A stretch of 64,000 nucleotides of DNA from Combretum micranthum (Eukaryota > Streptophyta > Magnoliopsida > Myrtales > Combretaceae). Shown one piece after another: positions 33,756 to 47,144 of this stretch. Position 1 is the stretch's first letter. Every line of letters begins with the position of its first letter. The stretch is from NCBI GenBank assembly GCA_024138025.1, contig JAMXBD010000642.1, positions 186,001 through 250,000 on the forward strand. The letters run 5' to 3'. The translations under genes were made by a program, and so were the position numbers. A model generated the notes under the pieces. That model was not told the origin of the DNA and ran no database searches. It worked only from the letters and a program-made list of their open reading frames with translations.

Positions 33756-34235
33756 TGTTAGGACCGGTCCACCAATATGATCCAATCCACTCCAATTACT
33801 AACCCTAAGAATACTTTCAATATGCTTCCAAAATACTCCTTTTTCAAATGCTTCTCTCAAAGCTATGTTTACATTCTCTCTCTATTCTCTTATGTTTAAG
33901 CTAAACTAGGGTTTGTGTTCTTGCTAATGCATGTTACTATGATTTGTAGGTATTGATGAACTATTTGAGTCGCTTTCACACTCCCAATCTCACAAGGAGA
34001 CCCAATATGTTTGGTAAAGTTGGGATATTATCCTTTTCCTTTCATTTCAAAATTTATAGCAGATTACATGTGCTTTTTAGTTCTACTATTCTAGCTATAG
34101 ATAGTTATTTCTATTACAACTTGTAAATTATTGTAACTGCTTTTTGTGTAAGATACTATCTAAATATGTAACTATTATGAGACATAATCATTCATTCATG
34201 TTGGCTTATTTCTATGTCGTATGTTGTTTGTAACA
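33756..34235 (-). repeat. 5' LTR of the chromovirus
   Basis: 480 bp, TGTTAGGACC to TTTGTAACA, direct partner of 13389-13885. The primer-site position on its left side reads AAGAGCATTAAAT instead of an intact GCTCTGATACCA (plus strand), suggesting a decayed site with a small deletion. Confidence 0.85.
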
Positions 34236-34747
34236 AACGGTTTTATTAGTAAATCGGTATTACATAGTAATATAGATGTTTAAAAACATATTTAAAATAC
34301 AATTTCATAATTTCTATAACATAGTACAATTTTTAGAGAATATATATTGTAGTTAAGAACATGAAATTTGACTCCTTTGTCATTGAGTACAGGATAAGAA
34401 CCCGTTGAACATTATTAATTAACCTAATAATCCTTCTCGAAAGGTAGCGAAAAAGCTACCACAAAAGTTTGAATTTCAAACATATGATAATTAAAAAAAG
34501 AAAACTTCAGGCGAATCGTGCTCATGGCAAGTGGGTTTAATTATTGACGTCATGGACCGATTCTATTGTAATTATCATATGACCATTAAATTTTTCTCAA
34601 TTTTGGGCTGAAATAACTTTATTGAAGCAGTGTTAGATTTTTTTTATATAATCTTAATAGTTAATTACATAATTAAAACTTATAAATTTATTACATGAAA
34701 TCTAGAATTATATAATTGGTGTCATTTAGTAATACTTTATGCAATAA
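34236..34747. other. AT-rich flank of the nested stack
   Basis: No gene, RNA or repeat recognised. Confidence 0.5.
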
Positions 34748-35562
34748 AATTAAAATATTTGTAATGTAGACAATATAATTACTATTTATGATGTGTAACA
34801 AATAAAAAATAGTTGCTCACAAGAATTTAGTTAGTTAAATATAATTTTATGATAAATGAAATTTAATTTTATTAGTTATTATGAATGAGAAAAGTTAAAA
34901 AAAAAATGAAAGATAGAAAATGTTAAGTTATAAATGCATTTATTTATTTTTTTGTTATTGTAATAAATGCATGTTGAAAAAGTAAAAATATATACATGAA
35001 ACTTGAACCAATGACCACTTGGACAAAGTCATATACTTAATCACTAAGTATAATTATTTTCATGTCATTGTTTGCTCATTATAGTATATAAATAATATAT
35101 ATTTTTGTATTTAACAAAATTCTAAAAAAATTAAAAAATATTTGTAATGTGGACAATATAATTCTATTTATAATTAATAAAAAATTAAAAAAATATTTGT
35201 AGTGTGGATAATATAAATATTTATTGATGTGTAACAAATAAAAAACAGTTGCTCACAAAAATTTAATTAGTTAAATATAATTTCATGATAAATGAAATTT
35301 AATTCTATTAATCATTATGAACGAGAAAAATTAAAAAAAAAAAGAAAGATAGAAAGTATTGAGTAATAAATGCATTTGTTTATTTTTTTACTATTGTAAT
35401 AAATGCATATTGAAAAAGTAAAAGTATATCCATGAGACTTGACCTGATGGACAAAGTCATGTACTTAACCACTAGGTATAATTATTTTCATATTATTGTT
35501 TGCTTTTTATAGTATATAAAAAATATATATTTTTGTTTTTAACAAAATTCTAAAAAATTAAT
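34748..35562 (+). repeat. Tandem duplication, ~375-bp units at ~437-bp spacing
   Basis: 34748-35135 and 35186-35562 are direct copies sharing GATGTGTAACAAATAAAAAA, TAGTTGCTCACAA-like text, TAAATGCATTT and TTTAACAAAATTCTAAAAAA. A short partial third start (AATATTTGTAATGTGGACAATATAATT) lies between them at about 35137. Non-coding. The multiple starts suggest growth by unequal exchange. Confidence 0.8.
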
Positions 35563-38500
35563 TTTTTTGCAAGTCTTGGTGGGCCCTCCCTTAGATCCTT
35601 CCCTGATGACAAACAATGCTTATTCTTGCCCTTTTATCACACTTATAATGAATCCAGAAATTAGCCGTTTAGCCGATGCTCTGGTAAATTAAGAAGGCTG
35701 ATAAAGTTACTTAATGTTTTGTTTAGCATATATCTCCTCTGGCACTTTTTATATTTACTCGTTAAGATTATACAATCTTGATAGTATACACTAGGGAAAC
35801 CAATGCATGAAAGTAGACTTATTCTAGGGTCAGGTCCGAACCGGAACCTTACTCGAATCAACCCAGCGGGGAGGTTTGAAATCAGCAAATGGACCTGCCA
35901 ACCTGGTTCGTCCCGGCGGGTCATATACCATGATCAAGGGAAAAAAAAAATAAAAAAGCCAACAAGTTATATTTTCAAAAATTATTGGACCCAAATTATA
36001 TTCTCAAAATTTATACAACATTATTAATCACTTAAACTTGACATCGTATTTAATAATTAAAATCAACAAAAACACTTAAGATTTTATAAAAAATTAAAAA
36101 AAATTATATGAACTACGATGGTCTGATTCCGAATTTCGGATACGTAGGCACCTCCAGGGTGACCAAAAAAATTTCATCTAATTTCTACTTTGTATTTTTT
36201 TTTTCAAAACACATGTAAGTGAGGTAAGATATAATATCCCCCTTACATCAGTATATGCATTAATTGTAGTGAAATAAGTGTATTTAATCACTAATTCAAA
36301 ATTTTTTTCCTTCGGAATAAAAGTGATTTATTATCAACTTTTTTAGCAAATGGCTTCGTATTTGGTCTTAAAAAATTTTGAATTTTAAAAAAAAAAAATC
36401 TGCGGCTTCGAACCGGCAGACCCACCCCATGAACTAGTGGGTTCCCGGTTCGTACCCACTTTGTCACATGGATGGGGCGGTCCGAGTCCCAAAAAAATGA
36501 ATCGGACTCGAATCGTAACCGCGAGATGTCTACATAAAAATATTTAACTTAGATTGTTTGTACTATAAATATGCTCAAACACTCAAATTTTTCTTATATA
36601 GATCTAGTTATAAAAATCATGTAGATTGAATCCTTGAATTTATGAAATATATTAGTCTATATGGAAAAATTTTACAGAATCAAGAATACAAACTATATAT
36701 AAGTTATATTTGGTCGCTAGAATAAAATATGATTAAAAATAGCAATTTGATGAGCGTTATATTTATTTTTAATAATAGCGGGTGTTTTTGGAAAATAAAA
36801 GTTGTATTTCATGAGGAATGAATGGTCATTCCTTTATGGTGAAGGAAAACAATAAGAATTTTTCATCTGTTGTGCATCGTATAAAATAAAAATTTCTTAT
36901 GATAAAACTTTTTGTAGATCGAATAAAAAATAGTTAATTCACAGTAATAAACACAGAATAGTAAATTTATTCAATCTAACCAATGTAGATATAACACACA
37001 AACATAATGTAAGCAACAATTTAATTAGCAAGTTACGTCTCTGTATTAAATTTCTAAGAAGACAGGAAGTAATCATGCTATCGTAAATCCAAATACAATA
37101 CAACTTAAAGAATTCAAATTCTTCATTGCCGGTCCTCCACTCTTTAATCAGACTTTCTTCTTGGCTTAGGATAATGCTAATCACCGCAAGACAATTAAAA
37201 TAGATAGTTGTTAAGACATGAAAAGGCAAGACCACACATCCAAGTTATCTTAGTTCTCAAGATTCATTATTGATGGCTTAATGTAATTGCTTAATTTACT
37301 TTCTGATAAGAGTATGGCATCATGGCTTCTATTTTCTTTTCTTTTCTTTTCTGTTTTTTTGGGTAAATGGTTTCTAGCTCAATAGCAACCTCTGTGGGTA
37401 GTAAAAGGTGTAAAATTTTCTAAAAGATAAGGCAAGAGATGGATTTTTATGTCATAATTCTCAAAAATTAACTTTTACTAATAATATATTATTTTTTAGT
37501 TTAATCTTGAAATTTAAAGTGTGTCCATTACTTAATAAATATTGAATTAATTGTTGTAAACTAATAATTTCATTATTAAATATTTCGATGGACTTTTAGA
37601 TTATTAGATATATCATGTTCTTAACTTCTCATGGAAGACTAATATGGAATAAATTGGGGTGTGACTATTGAAAACGATTGTCCTGTATTAATTTCCATTT
37701 TTAACATATATTATGCTTGAATCTATTTCATTTTAAGTATATACACCATGGGTGCATATACCACGTCTACATACATATGGTAATATTATTTCAAGAAGAT
37801 CCTTAAATAAAAGGTGTAGGACTAAGGAGATACTAGTACACGAGTAAAAGTTCATTGTCCGTAAAAAATTATCTTGTTCTTATCCCCTCCAATTAGCATT
37901 TGCCACATATTATAAAGTGATAAAATTCCTAAAACAAAGGAAGTAATAAATTTTAGTTTATAACACATGGCAAATATTAATTGGGAGTGCCAACAAGGGA
38001 CAGCTTTTTTGATACAGCATATTTCCATCCTATTATGCTAGTAATGAACATTCCAACTCTATACGTTAACAATATTGTTTAAATAAGAAATATGACATAA
38101 TAAGTATTTTTCTATAATCAACCTCCTTATAAAGAAATTATCACGCACTAAATACTTTCGCTAACTTTTTATGGATATACACATTGTGGGCATATATCTC
38201 CTAATGTAAATTGAAAAAAAAAAAAAAAAGAAAAGAAAATATAGATATTAATTCACTTTCACTATAATAATATAGCTTTTCTCTAAAAATGCTAAACATG
38301 ACATTTTGTACTTCAAGAATGCACTAACCTTAACCCAAGTGTGTCATTGTTAACTTGTGCTTCAAATCACCCATGCTTAAGCAAATATGATATTGGCGCA
38401 TTAATTAAAGACTCCCAATGAAGAATCTTTACCTTTTTGTATAATATATGGTGGTGTCACACCTTTCAAGCTATGGCTGCGGTTTCTAGGGAAAGAGACT

Positions 38501-41500
38501 CAAATATGCCCTTGGCTTTAGATTATTGAACACGTTTCTTCACTTCTTGCTGGTATATCTTTGGATTTTGGTCTCAAAAGCTGATGATTGAAGGGTCCAA
38601 AACCATCATTTGGCCATAACATAGGAAACAATCATACAAGTTTAAAAACTTTATCTTGTGGGAAATACAAACATGAGGACGAGATAAAGGAATCACACAA
38701 GAAGGCTTTAGCTAGTTTTTCTGTGGGGTATTTAGTAAGAATCTAGGGCTTTTTGTTTGTGGGCAATGATTAAACGAAACTTAAAGATTACATTGCTTCT
38801 GAATGCATTTTCATGAGACATATGGATTATGCTTTAGTATTTCCTATTCTTATCATGCGTTAGTTATGGGAGAAAAGTGTGATTTTATGGTCCAATTGCC
38901 TCTATCAACAATGACTAGGTCCAAGAAAGTCGACCTCCTGTTAACTTTATGCCTAATGTTTAATACCCATCGTAATCCTCCGGTTCAAGAGAGTAAACAA
39001 TAGATCTTTTTTTTTCCCCTATTTATTTATTCATGCGACTCAAAAGATTTTATCTAAAATAAACTTAATATTCAATAACTTGACTTTAATAATAATCTTT
39101 ACGAATTAAATTGCTTATCAAGGCACATTTAAAATTATTAGTTATATAATTATGGCTTTTCACCACCATCATATATAATGCCCATGCATTTTACTATTAA
39201 ACAAACTTACTACCAATGATGTGAGATTTCATGCCATACATGTAAATCTTTTTAAAAAATAAATTTTAATATAATTGACCTAAATAAAAGTAAATCTAAA
39301 TTTCATGGCTCATCGCTAGCAAGTTTAACCCATTTTAAAAATGGTTAGGAATAGCTTTTTGTAGCCTATTTAATAAAAAGTCAATTGCACTTGTCCCTTT
39401 TAACCCACAGTCCAAAGTAGGCTATCTCATGACGCTCGTTACTACCAGGTGGCTCGTTTTGGCCCGCTTGTAAAAAAAAAAAAAGGTATAAGGAGGGGGA
39501 TGGTACTAGTAATGAAGACCACATGCATTGTAATGTTCATTTAAGTGGTCTAAACATAATATAATATCCAATAAGTTATTTTAAAACTTATTTTTATATA
39601 TAAGCAATTAAAATAATAACATAATTAATCGTTGATGTCTATAAGATCCTATTATACTTAATTTTTTTGTCCAATTAGCATAAATGGGTTAAACAAGTTA
39701 AATTGACTCATTTTTCAACTTGTTTAACCTTAAAGGTTAACAAACAAGTTAAATGGATTGGTTAATAGGCTCACCTGTATAGCCATGATCAAAATGAATT
39801 GGGCTAAGACCAAGAAATTATAGCCCCATTTAACAAACAAGCTAGAATTTCTTGATCCAGTTAGCCTCAAAGGCCAAATCAGTCTTGCCCGTTGTGGCAT
39901 ATTTGTCTAGCTCTAATTACAATGAGAGACATGAGACGTCTGCATGTGTGCATGTGCAATGTCTATGGTGATGATAGTAAATATTGGTACATAGAAGTCC
40001 AATTACTTAATCGAGTTTGCTTTAAATAAGTCGGTGATTTAGCTTTGATTATTATGAACTATTATCAAGATGAAGTTCTCCAAGATGTGCCTAATTTTAA
40101 TAGACAATAGAGTGACAAAAATAATTTATTTTTTCAAGTTTATAATTTTATAAGTTTTTTTTTAATTGAAATGGATGTAAAATCGTTTAAATATAGATTT
40201 TTTAATACAATAATGAATCTAGATGTATAATTTTGTAAATTTATGATTTTATCTTTTCAATACGATTCTGTAAGGTTTTGTTGATTCGATAAATTCCAAC
40301 AAATAGTAAATTACGAATTTGAAAACCATTAGCTCACTTTAACTCTCTTCGATACAAAACTTAGTAGGAATCTTTTATGGCCTCTCTTTATTCTTTCCTG
40401 AATAATTATATTCACTTTGTTGAATGAAAAAAATTGTAAGGGAACTACTCTTTTATTATATTTTATTTAAATTGGGGTATTTTCGAAAAAAAAATAATTC
40501 TAGTATTAAATTGTCATTTATATGTTTGAGAAATGAATGACAATTCAACGCTTTTTATAACATGGATTCCTTATAAAATTGCTATTATAGTCAACTGAAT
40601 GCTATTATAACCATTTATAAGAAATAAGATTGTAATGGAATTGTAATTACAATGAAGTGAACAACAGTTAATATTTAAACTTTACATATCTTTATAATTA
40701 ACTGTCTTTTTTTTTCCTAAAGAAACCATTTTATTAATATGTCTAGCATAATTATATATATTTTGCAATTAAGTATCTCATCCAACTACTACAAATGAAT
40801 TCAAAAAGTTTATTGATAGCACATACTACTTTTAAACTTTAGGTAATTAATTAAAAATTGATAAAATTTAAGTATCAAATGTGATATTTAAATTTCTTTT
40901 AATTCAATCAATGCCAGGATAGATAATATTTGTTAGCTGCAAGCGTCAACTTATGCCATTAGATTTGATAAAAAAAATAAGAAAATAATTTAAATCTTCG
41001 TAAATTCGAATTAAGATTAGCTTGCTTGCCGAGCTTGAGTTAACAATTTTTTTCTTTTTTAAATGTATAGAAAAATATTTTTTTTTAAAATTTACTTTTA
41101 AATAGAAATTTTAACTCAAAATAAAAATTGGACTTAAAAAAATATTTTTAGTCTTTAGCTTATTTTCATAAGTAATTGTAAAGCATGTGAATTTATTTAT
41201 ATATAGGCACATATCATTTTAGCTATGATAATAATAATGTGGAACTATAATACACTCTTAACTCTAAGTCTATAAACTTTAAAGAAGGTTACAAAAGAAA
41301 AAGTAATGCATGGTGTTGTGTTTTGGTTGATCTCTAATTTAAGCAAACTAGATGTGTTTTTAAATTACATTTTTTTAAAATATTGCTATAAACAACTTAT
41401 TAAATGTTGTGAATTAATAATAGTTTATTTCCATTTGAATGGAAAATGAATCTAGATATTTCATTTTTTTTTTACTTTTGAATTTTTTGCGTTATTTGTT

Positions 41501-41669
41501 TATATTGCTTTTAAAATTTAAAAATTTTCTCATTTTTTTTTTCTCTGAACGCCTAAGTCCACTGGATCTACGGTTAATAGCTAGAGACTCGATCGAGAAA
41601 CAGGGACCGACGTGGTTCAACCTCGACCGCTGGGCTGATTTGTTGACCCATCGGGTTGATTTAGGTGAA
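35563..41669. other. AT-rich intergenic DNA with scattered non-coding element debris
   Basis: Two GC-richer patches (35815-35935 and 36390-36535) contain repeated GGTTCG/CGAACC text (AACCGGAACC, TTCGAACCGGCAGACC) of the kind found at ends of plant hAT-like elements, but no matching terminal repeats were found. 39640-39930 has TTAAACAAGTTAAAT-type internal symmetry and ends GTCTAGCTCTAATTAC, again hAT-like. No coding gene is supported; open frames such as 36939-37235 and 38803-39003 lack signatures. Confidence 0.45.
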
Positions 41670-42413
41670 TCTAGAGGTTGCCATGGTTCGGATCGGTTTT
41701 GGACCCGAACCGGAAACTGCCGGGTCACAGTTTCATTTTTCGTGGAGCTAAAACTAAAACCACAAGGGCTGGGGCGGTTCATGGTTCCATGGAACCGCCG
41801 GTTCTAATGGTTCCGATTCCGGTTTCATCCGAACAGGGAACTACATAATTTTTTTTCAAAATTTTTTCCCATATTTAAAAGTTGCAATTATTTCACCATT
41901 TTTCTAAATATAAATTGATAATTATATCAACGAACCATAATTTTTTATATTTTTTATAATTTATAAATATATTTTTTAACTGAAAAGTTCTATTTATTTC
42001 ACAATTACTGTAAATATATATACACAACGATTTGAATGAATCACAAATCATTTTCTTTCCGGTTTACAAATTTATTGTTTTATTTAAAAGTTCTAATTAT
42101 TTCAATGAACCGTAATTTTATTTTTTACAATTTATAAATTTATTTTTCATTTAAAAGTTCCACTTATTTTTGTTTTATACTTTTTAATTCAGGCGCATTT
42201 GAGTCGAAAGCGCCGGTTCGCGGTTTATATCTAATGGTTCCATGATCCGGAGTAACCATCGGTTCTGTAGGAAGAACCGCTTGGATCCGCGGAAACTGGC
42301 TGGTCCTATAACGGTTTATAACCGTCTCCCACAGTCTGGTTCCTGAGTCTAGAACCAAGGGGAACGGTTCGGAACAGGTAACGGTTCAAACCTACCCATG
42401 ACGATCTCTAGGC
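41670..42413. mobile_element. Candidate hAT-like non-autonomous element
   Basis: The left end reads CTAGAGGTTGCCATGG and the right end, on the minus strand, CTAGAGATCGTCATGG (12 of 16 match). Both ends are followed inward by GC-rich GGTTCGG/CCGAACC blocks, while the centre is AT-rich. This architecture is common in small plant hAT-type elements. A clear 8-bp target duplication was not found, and there is no transposase. Confidence 0.45.
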
Positions 42414-45400
42414 CAATCACAATTCATACTGTCCCGTGAAAATGTTTACTCAACTACTCCGAAATGATGTTTGTCATGTTTAATTCGGTTTATGGAAATT
42501 ATAAATTAAAGCAAACAGAAAATGTACATGGGATTATAAGGGTAAATCTAACTAAACCAACAAAATTAAACCACATCATATTGAAAAGAAAGTAATATTT
42601 GATTGCGAAAAGGAAAATATTGGTCAGGCAAAAACAAATTCTTTGAAGTCCCAAAGTATACTTTTATTACTTTGGAATTTCTTAAAAATATGGGCATATC
42701 CTAAAACTGTTGTTAAAGCCCAAGCTATTTAATATCTATGCGCCTTCTTAATGATAATTTAAAACTTTTAACACAGTTTAAAAGGTATTTGCAATTTCCA
42801 AAAGTTATTGAATGAAGATAGACTTTAGATGTTTGAGGTACAAGGCAATAATAAAAAATTTGTCATATGCTTTTTGTTATATATGTATTGGAACTTAATT
42901 ACAATAAGTCATTGGCTTGTTAGTTACTACGCTAATGACCAACCTCTTATTTGATATCCATGCATATAATTATTAAATAAATTTACTTTATATACAATTT
43001 CATGTATGTAAAATTTTTATTAAAAATATGAATTATCGATTTTCATGAATTGAATCAAACTAAATCAAGACAAAGTTTACTGGTTTGGAAACTTTCTAAA
43101 CCTAACTATGTAGTTCATTTAAAATGATGAAAATCAAATCCCAGTTAATGGTTTTGTTTAAACTAGAGAAAATAGAATCAAATTAAAGCATGCTCAGCCT
43201 TATGTTAAGTTCATGATATCATTATTCAAAGAAAAGAAGTAAAACACTAAAAATCCAAATTAAACATAGAAATAAAGTGTGAAATGTGAGAAATATATGC
43301 TGATGTCTACATACCACATGCCACACATGCCAGTAAGTAGTGGTGATATTTAATGGATTGAATTTGTTTCATTAATGGACTCACGGTTTAGTTTTAGTTT
43401 TTAAGGTATTGACACAAGAATTTAAGCTTAAACATGGAATGAATGAAAAAGGCTTATTCGCAAGTGAGATTAAATGAGCAGATGCCTGAACCAAAATATG
43501 TTTTTCCTATGAGGTAAGGAGGGTGGATAAGCAAATTACTATAGATATTTATTAATCGGTGGCTGTTACAGATACAATAACAAATTTTCTTTAGGAAATT
43601 CTTGTACTTATTGTTAAAAAAAATAGGAAAAAGTCACCCATAACATAGTATTTTGAAACTATAAAAAAAAGGGTCATTGTCACATTTGGTATTCACTATA
43701 ATTTTGTTTTTGCAATTAAATACTTGGTACCTAAATTCTGCCCATCTTTACAATACATAATATGGACCTTACCAAATTTTGTAAATAGCTATGTCAAATT
43801 TTATTCTAATTTTGTAATTGACTATCTCACTTAGTTTTATAATCGAACTAAAAAGTATGTAGATGATAAAACTTAGAGATTTTTAACTTCAGATTGTCAG
43901 TTGCTTAAAAATAAACAAAATTTAGTTGATATTTACCCTAAAAAATAACTAGTTTGGCTTATGTAGTGTTTTTATAACATCAAGCTTAAGGAATGCATTG
44001 ATTCGGTCAAAACTTAAACATAATGATGCAATAGAATTAATAGCATTGTCCATTTCATTAAGGTAATAAAGTTTAACAGAATATATGAAATACATGGAAT
44101 TCAAAAAAAAAAAAAAATCAACTTGCTATGGATGAGTGTGGAGTTGAATGAAGCCTTATTGGCTTATATATAGATATTTATATAGTAGAATCGAATTGAT
44201 GATATATTTGATTAAAATTATTAAATACCATTTAAAACTATAAATTGAAAAGGCAGATACGATGTTATACTATTATTTTAAATAAATAAAGGAAAATAAA
44301 GTTCAAGATGGATTTTTTTTTTCATAAAAATTAAGTAGAGAAATAATGTCTTTTAAGATGAGTTATATAATTTTTTAGGGGGAGGGAATGTTCGTGAAAG
44401 CAAGTTTTGGATATTTAAAGCGTGGAATGTTGGCCTGGAGCTTTGAAGGTTACTGTTGAAGTCTTATTGGGCCACATCCAAAAAGCAAGAGAGAGATCAA
44501 TAGTTGGGCACAATGTGAACTAGAAAGGTAGCTCATGAAGTCTGTATGGGCTGCAATAAAATGCAGGAGAAAAAAATAAAGAAAATTTTAGTTAGGCCTA
44601 AATAAAGGAGGACATGGAACTTTTCGTTTTAAGGTTGGGAAATGAAGTAGCCCAATGTCCAATTTCATTGAGTCAGCTAGATCTAAGTTTAACAAATTAA
44701 TGAAAGCTTAACTTGACAACCCATTTATGGGGAAAAAAAAAAACATAATAATAGTAATTGACATTCCACTATTCCAGTTGCTATTAGCAGGATCTTAGCT
44801 CAAGGGCACATAAAGGTTTCTAGCTAATTGCATTGGCATTGTCATAATTTAGTACACAGGTCAATAGAATATTGTGCAATCCTTTATTCTCCATGGTTTT
44901 GAAGGTGCTACTATTTATTTATGTTTTTTTTCTTTTTCTTCTCCAGTACTAACAAAAACACAAATTCTTAATCCCTAAATTTCATATTAAAAAGAATTTA
45001 TGTATAATCACAAATACATCTCCCAATGAATGTGCTTGGTCTTAGTTGCATAAGATACAATGGGAATTAGTTAAATCAAAGAAAATGACTAACTTCTTTG
45101 TAAAGTCCATATTCATCGAAAGGAAGTACTTATTTACCACTCTCTCTCTCTCATCCTAGGTAGTATCACTTTTGAGACTTACCTTGAAAAAGATAGATAA
45201 TTTGTGCAACTTATCATGCATATTATCAAAAGAATAGAATGTGACCATCTATACACATGTTAATATTTCATCTTTAAAGCAATAGGACTAAGTCACTTAG
45301 TATAAGTACTTTGTAAGCACACAACAAAGATTAGAACCAAAGTAGCAACATGATAATAGTTAGAAATCTTATATTGAACCTAAGTAAAAGGGAAAAATTT

Positions 45401-46715
45401 AAGAACTTTATGAGAGAGAGAGAGAGAGCGAGAGATGAGAGGTACAGTTAAGAATTGCGATCAAAATCATTCCAAGAAGAATAAAAAGAAAAAAAAAAAG
45501 AAGAAAAAGGTTTAAATGAAAGCTAACTGCTTGTTTGCTGCTATGTTTGAACTTGTAAAATAGAATTGTTCATGGGTCATGCAGTAACTTTTGGAGAGCT
45601 ATCAAAGAATTACGCTACCAATTCAAAAAACGTATTCCTTCGGTCATAAATCAACAACGTAATCTATTTTCTTAAACCATCTTTATCCATGAGTTACTTT
45701 AAAAATTATTTAAAGTGCTTTAAATAACTTTCTTTACCAAGAAACTCTTAACTTTATCAATAAGTTTCTTTAAGAGAGTCACTTAACAATTTTTTTTAAA
45801 ATTTTTTTAGTTGCCACATGTCATATTCTACCAATAAAAATAGGAGAAAGAGTAAGCAACTTACCTTTTGAGTTGTTTAGCTAAAGAACTCTGATCTTCA
45901 TTCACATGTCAAGTAACTCCTCTAGTAACTTCTTTTATTGGTTACGTGGGTTGCTTAGTATGGGTTCTCATGTGAAGAGATGGTCTTATAAAACGAGTAA
46001 CAATGTAGCGAATTACTATGAGTAAAATTTTGTTTCAAATCCTCTATATTAGGCCTATAGGCTCAATAGATCATATTAGCCTGGCTGGCTTGAATTGCCT
46101 TGAGTTTGACCCACATCTTCGGCATCTTTTTTTATAAAAGGAACTAAACCTAGATTCCTTCGCCTTATTAAGGACTATCTTGTTGAGAAAAAAACAAAAG
46201 AAAATAAAAAGAAAGCTCTGAATTTGCGTTAATGAACCAAGATAAAAAGGTAATTCTGAACTAGCCAAAAAAAAAAAAAAAAAAGAATGAGTATTTTCCT
46301 TCCATGAGTTTTTAATTAGAAAAACAATTCCCGAAAATATTTTCCTCCAAAGCGATCGGTAATGATCTGTGAATTAATTTTAATATTACATATAATAATA
46401 TGTTATGTTTTCCAACCATTATGATATTTTCACTGTGTTTGACTAGCAGTAATGATATTGGTATTCTAACTTTATTACTGTAGAATATTTATTTAGTTTA
46501 TAAAAAATTTAATATAAGAAATATCTATTCCACGTAACATGAAATGAAAAAGTATTTTCTATTCCTTTCCTTCACAAAACAAATAGTTAAAAAAATACTT
46601 CAAAAAAAAACATAAGAAAAAATATTATTCACTTTTAGCTTTACTCTGGAGATATTATAAGTGTTAAATCATTATAAATAATGCTCCATTATCTCATTGA
46701 TGGTAGTGGCATACA
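42414..46715. other. AT-rich intergenic DNA
   Basis: No gene seen. It holds a (GA)n tract at 45412-45435 and several poly-A runs. Positions about 43670-43870 show text in the style of small non-coding MITEs, without defined ends. Confidence 0.5.
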
Positions 46716-46717
46716 AA

Positions 46718-47121
46718 CTATAAGGTAGCAATCGAGTCAAATAAAGACGGCATAGTGTTGAGCTCGACTCAAAATTTCAAAGCTCAAACTTTTAAGATTT
46801 TAAGCTCAATGTCGACTCGAAGTAACATTACATAATTCGATTAAGCTCATTTAAATTCGATTTATTAAAAATATATTTTTGATCATAATTTGAATAATAT
46901 TAACATCAAAACTTGATTTGAATTTTATTAATATTTATATTTAACTCAAATTCAATAGAACTCGATTAAGCTCGTAAGCTTATCAAGTTAAGCATATGAA
47001 GCTTCAGCTCAAAAAGTACTCGAGTAGCTCGAGCTCGATTGACTATTCTTGAATCGAACTCGAATAAATATCGAGTTAAATTCGAACAATTTATAAACCA
47101 ACTTAGATCATTTATACCCCT
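46718..47121. mobile_element. Candidate small non-coding element with CTCGA-rich ends
   Basis: The ends carry repeated GAGCTCGA, CTCGAGTAGCTCGAGCTCG and ATTCGAGTT motifs in opposite senses around an AT-rich middle. The right end on the minus strand starts TAGGGGTATAAATGATC, a hAT-style terminus; the left end (TAAGGTAGCAATCGAG) matches it only weakly. Boundaries are tentative. Confidence 0.35.
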
Positions 47122-47144
47122 ATCATTCAGACTAAAGGGTCAAT

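Larger units (their letters stand above)
13389..34235 (-). mobile_element. Old Ty3/gypsy chromovirus, host of the nested stack
   Basis: The two LTRs (13389-13885 and 33756-34235) lie in the same orientation. The minus-strand internal region runs gag, zinc knuckle, protease, RT, RNase H, integrase and a chromodomain-like tail. Two guests interrupt it: gypsy 20553-30130 inside the integrase core and copia 14307-20162 after the integrase. Without guests the element would be about 5.4 kb. Many stops and diverged LTRs show it is old. Flanking AACCA/AACGG is a poor match to a 5-bp target duplication. Confidence 0.9.

Noticed and set aside
36939..37235. 98-codon minus-strand hydrophobic open frame
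   Set aside because: AT-rich strand bias yields Leu/Ile-rich frames readily; no signal or domain pattern stands out.
41439..41807. 122- and 96-codon open frames on opposite strands
   Set aside because: They cover the GC-rich end of the candidate hAT-like element; composition explains their length.
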